Source: Actinomycetota bacterium
GTDB taxonomy: Bacteria; Actinomycetota; Humimicrobiia; Humimicrobiales; Humimicrobiaceae
DNA: 8,482 nucleotides
Assembly: GCA_018897225.1 (NCBI GenBank)
Contig: JAHILC010000288.1
Coordinates: forward strand, 1 to 8,482
Direction: 5' to 3'
A model generated the notes under the pieces. It saw only the letters and a list, made by a program, of their open reading frames with translations. It had not been told where the DNA came from and ran no database searches. Shown one piece after another: positions 1 to 5,480 of the stretch (the stretch's first letter is position 1; each line of letters starts with the position of its first letter). Both the position numbers and the translations under genes were made by a program.

Positions 1-487
1 ATCTGGCCGGGTGGTCTGCAGGGGTGTTTAATGCTTCAAAATTATAATAATCAGTTTCAACTTCAGGACCTTCGGCAATATCAAAACCCATGCCTACAAA
101 TATTGCCTCAATTTCATCAATTACCTGAGAAATAATATTTTTCCTGCCGGAAGCAATATGCCTCCCTGGCAGGCTTAAGTCCATTTTTTCTTTTCTTAAA
201 TCTGCATTAAATTGAACGCTTTTAAGCTGTTTTTCTTTTTCTTCTAAACCTGCTTCTATGGTTTTCTTAATTATATTGGCTTCTTTTCCAACAAGCGGCC
301 TAAGTTCCCTGGACAAGCTTCCAATATTGCCTAGTGTTTTTATCGCCAGGCTTTTGGGGCCAATATAGCGTGTTTTTACTTTCTGAACTTCATCAAGATT
401 TAATGCTTTTGCAATCTCAACCTTAAAGCCTTCAAGCTCAGAGTTTAATCTTTTTTGTAAATCTTCTAATTCTTTATTTGTTTCCAT
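1..487 (-). CDS. pheS: Phenylalanyl-tRNA synthetase alpha subunit, N-terminal 162 residues (cut by window edge)
   Basis: PheS pairs with PheT in the (alpha-beta)2 cytoplasmic enzyme that charges tRNA-Phe with phenylalanine. The gene leaves the window at its 3' side, so about half of a typical 340-residue protein is visible. Residues 1-90 form the charged, helical N-terminal arm that binds tRNA. From about residue 104 the class II catalytic core begins: DLSLPGR (103-109), then GMGFDIAEGPEVETDYYNFE (132-151) and ALNTPADHPAR at the edge, which are PheS hallmarks. The ATG at 487 is preceded only by a weak GAAAG. It lies 41 nt after rplT, so it is probably co-transcribed in the infC-rpmI-rplT-pheS operon; pheT would be expected just outside. 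One small difference is RYIGPKS (40-46), where many bacteria have a YLGKKG-like loop. Identity is very secure. Confidence 0.96.
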   Translation of the reverse strand, partial: METNKELEDLQKRLNSELEGFKVEIAKALNLDEVQKVKTRYIGPKSLAIKTLGNIGSLSRELRPLVGKEANIIKKTIEAGLEEKEKQLKSVQFNADLRKEKMDLSLPGRHIASGRKNIISQVIDEIEAIFVGMGFDIAEGPEVETDYYNFEALNTPADHPAR

Positions 488-528
488 ATATTGCTTTCAT
501 ATGGCACTTTTTTTATATGACATTTTTA

Positions 529-888
529 TTATGCGGAAATCTGTTTTTTAGCAATTTCAGCAATCTTCTGGAAAGCGCCAGGGTCATTTACAGCAATATC
601 AGAAAGCATTTTTCTGTTTATTTCCACATTTGCCATTTTAAGACCATTAATAAGCTCATTATAGGTTATGCCGTTGGAACGGGCAGCAGCATTTATTCTT
701 ATAATCCACAAGCTCCTGAATGTTCTTTTTTTGTTTTTTCTATCTATATATGAATATGCCATTGCCTTAAGCAGCGCTTCCTTTGCAAGCCTGTAGCTTC
801 GGCTGCTGGAACTATAGTAGCCCTTTGCCTGCTTAAGTACTTTTTTATGTTTTTTTCTTTTTAAAACTCCTCTTTTAATTCGGGTCAT
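529..888 (-). CDS. rplT: 50S ribosomal protein L20
   Basis: L20 is an early-assembly protein of the large ribosomal subunit that binds 23S rRNA. In several bacteria it also represses its own operon by binding mRNA. The 119-residue product opens with MTRIKRGV, as L20 normally does, has the very basic N-terminal extension (KRKKHKKVLKQAKGYY) and the RSLWIIRINAAAR segment typical of the family, and matches the usual 117-119 length. An in-frame GTG at 897 would add three residues (MVK), but it abuts the AAGAAGG ribosome binding site. That site is correctly spaced for the ATG at 888, so I chose 888. It lies between rpmI and pheS on the same strand. The 92-nt gap on the rpmI side holds a hairpin (listed separately). 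Confidence 0.97.
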   Translation of the reverse strand: MTRIKRGVLKRKKHKKVLKQAKGYYSSSSRSYRLAKEALLKAMAYSYIDRKNKKRTFRSLWIIRINAAARSNGITYNELINGLKMANVEINRKMLSDIAVNDPGAFQKIAEIAKKQISA

Positions 889-950
889 TTTTACCACACC
901 TTCTTTCTATAATCACAACTTTAGTTTCATTTTTTAATCTAATTATTCAC

Positions 951-974
951 ACCTGGTCAAAGGCGCTTGCAGGT
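951..974 (-). promoter_or_regulatory. Hairpin in the rpmI-rplT intergenic RNA
   Basis: Six nt after the rpmI stop codon the minus-strand RNA can fold as ACCTGCAA-gcgcct-TTG-ac-CAGGT: a five-pair stem, a two-nt bulge and a three-pair upper stem. It is not followed by a T tract, so it is not an intrinsic terminator. Hairpins in this gap could be an L20 contact site, a processing site or a translation-coupling element. The pairing is seen in the sequence; the role is inferred. Confidence 0.4.
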
Positions 975-980
975 AATTTG

Positions 981-1175
981 TTATCTGCCAAGTTGTCTTC
1001 TTACATGGGGATAGTCGGCTGCTGAAATTTCTATTTCATCTCCAAGTCTTCTTTTCCTCTTTGCATTTTTTTTAGTTAGAATGTGACTTTTATAAGCTTT
1101 TACTCTAACAATTTTGCCTGATCCTGTAACTTTGAATCTTTTAGCAGCGCCTCTGTGTGTTTTCATTTTTGGCAT
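981..1175 (-). CDS. rpmI: 50S ribosomal protein L35
   Basis: L35 is a small basic protein of the large ribosomal subunit. The 64-residue product starts [20 protein letters not shown], the standard L35 opening, and ends HVRRQLGR, with the lysine/arginine-rich centre ([11 protein letters not shown]) expected. An in-frame GTG at 1184 would add MFS, but the AAGG of the GGGAAGG ribosome binding site touches that codon and is well placed for the ATG at 1175, so the canonical start is used. It sits 77 nt after infC and 92 nt before rplT in the conserved infC-rpmI-rplT order, where L35 and L20 are usually made from one message and controlled together. Confidence 0.97.
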   Translation of the reverse strand: MPKMKTHRGAAKRFKVTGSGKIVRVKAYKSHILTKKNAKRKRRLGDEIEISAADYPHVRRQLGR

Positions 1176-1230
1176 ACTAAACACCTTCCCTTCTATTAAT
1201 AAACTACTTCTTCTATAAAAATATAATTAA

Positions 1231-1260
1231 AAATTAATCAGATATTTTAAAATTAATCAG
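1231..1260. repeat. Short direct repeat across the infC stop codon
   Basis: AAATTAATCAG occurs at 1231-1241 and again at 1250-1260, a period of 19 bp. The second copy contains the end of infC (codons for ...PD and the TAA), so the first looks like a small duplication of the gene's 3' end into the spacer. No function is evident, and in AT-rich DNA such a repeat may be replication slippage. Confidence 0.45.
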
Positions 1261-1759
1261 GATTCAAAAGCATTACAATATTGTGGCCTTCCATTTTTGG
1301 CTTTTGTTCAATTATGCACTTATCTCCCAGATCGTCTACAATGCTGTTCATTATATTCATTCCTAACTCAGAATGTATGATCTCGCGGCCTTTAAAAGAA
1401 AGTGTTATTTTTACTTTGCTTCCTTTTTTAAGAAAATTTTCAATCTGCTTCTTCTTGATACTCAAATCATTTTTATCTATTTTGGGCCTTAACTTAATTT
1501 CCTTAATGACTATCTGAGTTTGCTTTTTCCTTTTTTCCTTTTCAGATATTTCCAGCTGATATTTATATTTGCCAAAATCCATAATCCTGCAAACAGGTGG
1601 ACTTGCATTGGGCGCTACTTCAACCAAATCAAGATCTCTTTCCCTTGCCATCATAAGGGCGTCACCGATTGGCGTGATTCCAATCTGGCTTCCATCTTCA
1701 GCTACCAATCTTACTTTTGGAATTCTAATCTGCTCGTTTACACGAATGTTTTTAATAAT
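1253..1759 (-). CDS. infC: Translation initiation factor IF-3, starting at an ATT codon
   Basis: IF-3 binds the 30S subunit, keeps it apart from 50S and proofreads the start codon and initiator tRNA. The 168-residue product has the N-domain (about 5-75, with NEQIRIPKVRLVAEDG and the signature SPPVCRIMDFGKYKYQ) and the C-domain (about 85-168, ending MEGHNIVMLLNPD). The only common start codon in frame is TTG at 1708, which would remove the conserved N-terminal strand and has no ribosome binding site. In-frame codons continue upstream to a stop at 1796-1798 with no ATG or GTG. A perfect GGAGGTG (1767-1773) lies seven nt before ATT at 1757-1759, and starting there restores the expected length. 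AUU starts on infC are known in other bacteria, where IF-3 rejects its own message. The second ATT (1754-1756) is a less well-spaced alternative. Confidence 0.95.
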   Translation of the reverse strand: MIKNIRVNEQIRIPKVRLVAEDGSQIGITPIGDALMMARERDLDLVEVAPNASPPVCRIMDFGKYKYQLEISEKEKRKKQTQIVIKEIKLRPKIDKNDLSIKKKQIENFLKKGSKVKITLSFKGREIIHSELGMNIMNSIVDDLGDKCIIEQKPKMEGHNIVMLLNPD

Positions 1760-1766
1760 AAATTGA

Positions 1767-1773
1767 CACCTCC
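1767..1773 (-). promoter_or_regulatory. Strong ribosome binding site that fixes the infC start
   Basis: The minus strand reads GGAGGTG here, a seven-base match to the anti-Shine-Dalgarno sequence and the best in the window. Seven nt separate it from ATT at 1759. It settles the start of infC, because no ATG, GTG or TTG follows at a workable distance. A strong site in front of a poor start codon is the expected design for a message controlled by IF-3's own start-codon selection. Confidence 0.85.
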
Positions 1774-1802
1774 ATTTTGTTTTTAAAATTTCTTTTTATT
1801 AT

Positions 1803-1836
1803 AAAAAAAATAGGCAGAAATCATCCACCTTTTTTT
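1803..1836 (-). terminator. Terminator-like hairpin in the infC leader (possible attenuator)
   Basis: On the minus strand a run of seven A, then AGGTGG, a seven-nt loop and CTGCCT, then A and eight T. The core stem is six pairs including two G-U pairs, and the flanking A and T tracts can extend it. The shape is that of a modest intrinsic terminator. It lies 43 nt before the infC start and about 100 nt after the likely promoter. It could attenuate infC-rpmI-rplT-pheS or simply end transcripts of the radical SAM gene. In Bacillus the infC leader is attenuated by L20; I do not see enough to claim the same RNA here. Confidence 0.45.
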
Positions 1837-1938
1837 AATTATATTAACCAAATCAGCTGGCTAAAGATTTAATCTTATAATTGCCGCCATATGGTGAGAA
1901 ATAAGTGATTCCTACTTTAAATATTAAGTTTTACTAAT

Positions 1939-1976
1939 TAAATACCATTAAATACTATTTTAATCAATACTTGCAA
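1939..1976 (-). promoter_or_regulatory. Candidate promoter pair for the infC operon
   Basis: Two overlapping sigma-70-type promoters can be read on the minus strand: TTGATT (1962-1967), 17 bp, TATTTA (1939-1944); and TTGCAA (1971-1976), 16 bp, TATTTA (1949-1954). The two -10 boxes come from a nine-base direct repeat, ATTAAATAC on the plus strand at 1937-1945 and 1947-1955. A 12-bp palindrome, TACTTGCAAGTA (1968-1979), covers the upstream -35. Either promoter would give a leader of about 170-185 nt. The matches are partial and the DNA is AT-rich, so this is a suggestion. Confidence 0.4.
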
Positions 1977-2000
1977 GTAATGCTAGCGATTGAACTCAAT

Positions 2001-3344
2001 TTAACCTGTCTGTTGCTGATCTTCTTTAGGCACATATTCTTCTTCCCAAACCTTGTCAGCAATCTCTCTGTAACTGCGTGAATAATCATCAAGTTGTTTT
2101 GCAAGATCCGTAATAACACCTTCCGCGCCAGAATGTGTCGGGTAAGCGCCTGTTTCAGCAACTATATCCCTTAAAACATGTGGATTATCAATTATGCTGC
2201 AGGGCAATAGATGATTATTGTCGAATGGCTGCCTCTTCCTGAATGCCATAAAGAACGGGCTTGTCAGAACTTCAACAAGACTTTTCCCCTTTATATTGTC
2301 TGCCGCAAAATGTACAAACACACAAGGCTCAACATCGCCATTTACATTAATATGGAGATAATTTTTACCGCCAGCCATGCACCCATGAACAAGGTTTCCG
2401 TCATTCCAGAAATCTGCAACAATGATATTTTTAATATTTCTGATCTCAAGTATTCTTTTTCTTCTGTAATCTCTTTGCTGGGGTGTTGGCATTAGGTCAA
2501 GATTGGGTTCTCTGCCTATTGGAATATAGTTGAAATACCATCCAACAAAACACCCTTTTTCTACAAAGAAGTCAACAAATTCATCACTAACAATAAGCTC
2601 GTTGTTTGCTCTTGTAGCTGTAGCCGAATATCCAAAGAGAACCCCATTTTCTCTAAGCACATCCATTGCTGACATTATCTTGCCCCAGGTTCCTTTCCCT
2701 CTTCTTTCGCTGGTTTCTTTTTCAAAACCTTCAACACTGATGCAAGGGAGAGCGTTTCCCAGTTCAGCAAGTTTTTTGGCAACCTTATCATCTATTGCAG
2801 TTCCATTTGTGTATATCTGGAAGAAAGAATCATTATGCCTTCCCAGAAAATCAAATAGCTGAGGCCATACAAAAGGCTCTCCGCCTGTAATAACAAAGAA
2901 ATAAAGGCCTATGTCATTGGCTTCGTCAATAATTCTATTACAAACATCATAGGGCAGATCCTCTACCTTGGAATACTCCCAGGCATAACAGCCATAACAT
3001 TTCAAATTACATTTCATTGTAGGACTTATTACCAGGTGATTTGGAGAAGTAATGCCATACTTTTGGGCAAAAGCTTTCCTCTTAGGTTGCCCCTGTATCA
3101 TGGCATTGTTGATTAAATTCATAACAACTTTATTCCTAACACTTGGAGACATTCTGGCGGCAGACTTTTTCAAATTTATCAGCAGATTTTCCATGAAATC
3201 CCGTTCTTCTTTTGACTTTAACTTGTAAACTCTTCCTTTTACAAGCGATAGCCACCTCTCGTCAGAGATTTTGGGAAGAACTTTAATAACACTCTTAATT
3301 GCTGCACTTGTTGCGTACAACCTTACCCTGTCTTTTAATGTCAT
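2001..3344 (-). CDS. Radical SAM enzyme with a C-terminal extra cysteine region, function unknown
   Basis: The protein (447 residues) should cleave S-adenosylmethionine at a [4Fe-4S] cluster to start radical chemistry; its substrate is unknown. The cluster motif CNLKCYGC gives Cys112, Cys116 and Cys119. It is followed by ITGGEP (152-157, SAM binding) and a TIM-barrel-like core with YTNGTAIDD and CISVEGFE. Cys322 (HGCMAGG), Cys341 (DVEPCVF) and Cys382 (LLPCSIIDNP) near HINVNGDVEPC resemble a SPASM/twitch region that could hold a second cluster. Residues 1-100 are a basic helical extension. The ATG at 3344 suits the AGGGG ribosome binding site; a GTG at 3350 touches it. This kind of stand-alone protein is widespread in anaerobes. 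It lies between thrS and infC, 147 nt after thrS, and has its own promoter candidate, so it may be a neighbour rather than a functional partner. The family assignment is secure; I do not assign a reaction. Confidence 0.88.
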   Translation of the reverse strand: MTLKDRVRLYATSAAIKSVIKVLPKISDERWLSLVKGRVYKLKSKEERDFMENLLINLKKSAARMSPSVRNKVVMNLINNAMIQGQPKRKAFAQKYGITSPNHLVISPTMKCNLKCYGCYAWEYSKVEDLPYDVCNRIIDEANDIGLYFFVITGGEPFVWPQLFDFLGRHNDSFFQIYTNGTAIDDKVAKKLAELGNALPCISVEGFEKETSERRGKGTWGKIMSAMDVLRENGVLFGYSATATRANNELIVSDEFVDFFVEKGCFVGWYFNYIPIGREPNLDLMPTPQQRDYRRKRILEIRNIKNIIVADFWNDGNLVHGCMAGGKNYLHINVNGDVEPCVFVHFAADNIKGKSLVEVLTSPFFMAFRKRQPFDNNHLLPCSIIDNPHVLRDIVAETGAYPTHSGAEGVITDLAKQLDDYSRSYREIADKVWEEEYVPKEDQQQTG

Positions 3345-3361
3345 TTTCACCCCTTGCCTTT

Positions 3362-3377
3362 AATAATAATTATTATT
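3362..3377. repeat. Perfect 16-bp palindrome at the radical SAM gene's transcription start
   Basis: AATAATAATTATTATT is a perfect palindrome located 1-16 bp downstream of the proposed -10 box and 18 bp before the start codon. In this position it could be a repressor site or a weak hairpin in the leader. All its bases are A or T, so chance is not excluded. Confidence 0.35.
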
Positions 3378-3405
3378 TTTATATAAAAATTTTTTTAGAT
3401 TGCAA
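3378..3405 (-). promoter_or_regulatory. Candidate promoter for the radical SAM gene
   Basis: TTGCAA (3400-3405), 16 bp, TATAAA (3378-3383) on the minus strand places transcription start near 3371, giving a leader of under 30 nt. No convincing terminator follows thrS (stop at 3492), so read-through from thrS is also possible. The 147-nt spacer otherwise holds AT-rich sequence and one DnaA-box-like TTTTCCACA on the minus strand (around 3460-3470), which alone means little. Confidence 0.45.
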
Positions 3406-3491
3406 CAATAATTATAATGATATTTATATAAAAAATAAAGAAAAATTGGGTTTTGTAGGTGTGGAAAACAAGATGCAGGATTGCTGGGGTT

Positions 3492-5228
3492 TCAGCTTGT
3501 TATTTTTTTATTGTCCACCACATCAGCAATTAGCGAAATGAATTCTTCAACCTTTATATCCTTCATCTCCTTGCCAATTTTCCTTCTTATAGTTATTGTC
3601 TGGTTTTGTTCTTCCAGCTCGCCCACTACAATCATGTAAGGGATTTTTCTAAGCTCGGCCTGTCTTATTTTTTTACCAAGCGATTCCACCCTGTTATCTA
3701 TTTCAGCCCTATAACCTTCGCTATTTAAAATATTTAAAATTTTATTGCCGTAATCCAAGAATTTTTCAGAAATTGGAAGCACTATGGCTTGTACTGGAGC
3801 TAACCAGGGGGGCAGATTGCCACTGTAATGTTCAATTAAAATACCCATGAACCTTTCCAGGCTTCCAAGAACTACCCTGTGCAGCATAACAGGCCTGTGC
3901 CTTAAATTATCCTCTCCTGTATATTCTATGTCAAATTTTTCAGGCATGGCAAAATCCAGCTGGATTGTTGCGCACTGCCAGGTCCTGTCAAGACAATCCT
4001 TTATATGAAAGTCTATTTTAGGTCCATAAAATGCTCCATCGCCTTCATTTATTTTATAGTTTACATTTTTGCTTTCTATAACTTCTTTTAGAGCCTTCTC
4101 TGCCTTGTCCCAAATATCATCGCTGCCTATTCTATTTAGCGGCCTTGTTGAAAGCTCCACATGGTAATCATTAAAGCCAAATACTTTATACATTCTGTCA
4201 ATCAGATTCATGATTTTCAAGATTTCTTCCTGGAGCTGGTTTTCCAGACAGAATATATGTGCATCATCCTGGGTGAAGTTCCTTACCCTGAAAAGACCAT
4301 GAAGAACGCCCGATTTTTCATGCCTGTGCACTAGGCCCATTTCAGCATACCTTATTGGAAACTCCCTGTAGGAATGCTGGTCTGACTTATAGACCAAAAT
4401 TGCTCCCGGACAGTTCATCGGTTTTATGGCATACTCGCGTTCATCTATCTGGACAAAATACATATTATCTTTGTAATGATCCCAATGGCCTGAAGTTTTC
4501 CATAACTGATTGCTTAAAATAACAGGTGTTTTAATTTCTTCATATCCTTGGACCCTGTGTTCTTTTCTCCAGTAAGAAAGTATTTCATTTTGAAGTATCA
4601 TTCCCTTTGGATGAAAAAATGGAAAGCCCGGAGCTTCATCATGGAAGCTAAACAAATCCAGATCTTTTCCAATAATCCTGTGGTCGCTTCTTTTCGCTCT
4701 CTCTATTTTTTCGAGATAATCTTTAAGGTCTTCCTTGCTGTAAAATGAAGTTCCATATATTCTTGTAAGCATCTTGTTCCTTTCATCGCCCCTCCAGTAT
4801 GCTCCGGCAATGCTCAAAAGCTTGAACACCCCGACTTTTCCGGTGGATTCAATATGAGGGCCAGCACAGAGGTCTATAAAATCTCCGGTTGTATAAATGC
4901 TTACAGCTGAGTCGGTAATGCCGTCTATTAGATCAATTTTATAAGGATTTTCCGCAAATATCTTTTTTGCATCTTCTTTTGCAAGTTCCCGCCTTTCGAA
5001 TTTCAGATTCTGCCTGATTATCTTTTCCATTTCTTTTTCTATGTTTTTTAAATCTTCAGGAACAATTGTCTTGTCCAGATCAATGTCATAATAAAAACCA
5101 TTTTTAATTGATGGACCGATTGCAAATTTAACATCAGGATAGATATGCTTGATTGCAGATGCCATTACATGAGAGGTACTGTGATTTAAAATATCGAGAT
5201 CTTTTTCGCTATTTTCAGAACCAGCCAT
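3492..5228 (-). CDS. thrS: Threonyl-tRNA synthetase lacking the N-terminal TGS domain
   Basis: The enzyme joins threonine to tRNA-Thr and hydrolyses mischarged Ser-tRNA-Thr. It has 578 residues from the ATG used here; family members with TGS have about 640. The editing domain is complete: HSTSH (His16, His20) and DLCAGPH (Cys121, His125). The class II core shows the three expected zinc ligands, Cys273 (MNCP), His324 (DAHIF) and His450 (LHRVV). Motif 2 is around RYAEMGLVHRHE, and motif 3 contains GSLERF. The anticodon-binding domain starts near 476 (WLAPVQ). The ~60-residue TGS domain is absent, and an in-frame TGA at 5256-5258 plus the tRNA gene at 5267 leave no room for it. A GTG at 5246 would add six residues; both starts have poor ribosome binding sites, and I prefer the ATG. 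It is probably co-transcribed with the tRNA-Gly just upstream. Confidence 0.96.
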   Translation of the reverse strand: MAGSENSEKDLDILNHSTSHVMASAIKHIYPDVKFAIGPSIKNGFYYDIDLDKTIVPEDLKNIEKEMEKIIRQNLKFERRELAKEDAKKIFAENPYKIDLIDGITDSAVSIYTTGDFIDLCAGPHIESTGKVGVFKLLSIAGAYWRGDERNKMLTRIYGTSFYSKEDLKDYLEKIERAKRSDHRIIGKDLDLFSFHDEAPGFPFFHPKGMILQNEILSYWRKEHRVQGYEEIKTPVILSNQLWKTSGHWDHYKDNMYFVQIDEREYAIKPMNCPGAILVYKSDQHSYREFPIRYAEMGLVHRHEKSGVLHGLFRVRNFTQDDAHIFCLENQLQEEILKIMNLIDRMYKVFGFNDYHVELSTRPLNRIGSDDIWDKAEKALKEVIESKNVNYKINEGDGAFYGPKIDFHIKDCLDRTWQCATIQLDFAMPEKFDIEYTGEDNLRHRPVMLHRVVLGSLERFMGILIEHYSGNLPPWLAPVQAIVLPISEKFLDYGNKILNILNSEGYRAEIDNRVESLGKKIRQAELRKIPYMIVVGELEEQNQTITIRRKIGKEMKDIKVEEFISLIADVVDNKKITS

Positions 5229-5266
5229 AATTTGCCTGTCTTTCACATTAAAATCTCAAAAAAAAT

Positions 5267-5342
5267 TGGAGCGGAAGACGGGACTCGAACCCGCGACTTT
5301 CACCTTGGCAAGGTGATGCTCTACCAACTGAGCCACTTCCGC
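5267..5342 (-). tRNA. tRNA-Gly (anticodon GCC), CCA encoded
   Basis: The minus strand gives a complete cloverleaf: acceptor GCGGAAG paired with CTTCCGC, D-arm GCTC...GAGC, anticodon stem CACCT/AGGTG around the loop TTGCCAA, and T-arm GCGGG/CCCGT with loop TTCGAGT. The anticodon GCC reads GGC and GGT glycine codons. The discriminator is U73, as in bacterial tRNA-Gly, followed by an encoded CCA (5267-5269). A good promoter lies about 30 bp upstream. Downstream there is a run of eight T (about 5258-5266) and then thrS within 40 nt on the same strand, so the transcript probably continues into thrS and is cut at the tRNA 3' end. Confidence 0.97.
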
Positions 5343-5372
5343 TTGTTAAATTCTTTTGAAAATTTCAGATAA

Positions 5373-5401
5373 ATATTAATCAGTAATAAAATAAAAGTCA
5401 A
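5373..5401 (-). promoter_or_regulatory. Promoter of tRNA-Gly and probably thrS
   Basis: TTGACT (5396-5401), a 17-bp spacer and TAATAT (5373-5378) on the minus strand put transcription start near 5366, about 24 nt before the tRNA. It is one of the two best promoters in the window. No other good promoter lies between the tRNA and thrS, which supports joint transcription. Confidence 0.7.
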
Positions 5402-5405
5402 TAAA

Positions 5406-5440
5406 TAAAGCTTATTATTTAAAGCTTATTAAGCGCTTAT
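5406..5440. repeat. Tandem repeats just upstream of the tRNA-Gly/thrS promoter
   Basis: TAAAGCTTATTA occurs perfectly at 5406-5417 and 5420-5431 (period 14). A third, shortened copy, GCTTAT, follows at 5435-5440 inside the palindrome AAGCGCTT (5431-5438). On the transcribed strand each reads ATAAGC. The array occupies the region upstream of the -35 box, where activators or the RNA polymerase alpha subunit bind. The rest of the 138-nt gap between the tRNA and the LCP gene shows nothing else clear. Confidence 0.5.
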
Positions 5441-5480
5441 GATTACATATTAGTTAAATATGAGTCTAACTTATTAAGAA

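Noticed and set aside
889..897. GTG starts adding three residues to L20 (897) and L35 (1184)
   Set aside because: In both genes the purine-rich ribosome binding site touches the GTG and is correctly spaced for the downstream ATG that gives the canonical N-terminus.
1281..1786. Plus-strand open frames opposite infC
   Set aside because: They are antisense to a clearly real gene, lack ribosome binding sites and have compositions expected of mirrored coding sequence.
3455..3475. DnaA-box-like TTTTCCACA on the minus strand
   Set aside because: It is a single imperfect site with no cluster of further boxes, no dnaA or dnaN nearby and no other origin features.
5247..5480. T-box riboswitch for thrS
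   Set aside because: The sequence before thrS is a complete tRNA-Gly gene with its own promoter; no T-box antiterminator sequence or specifier stem was seen.
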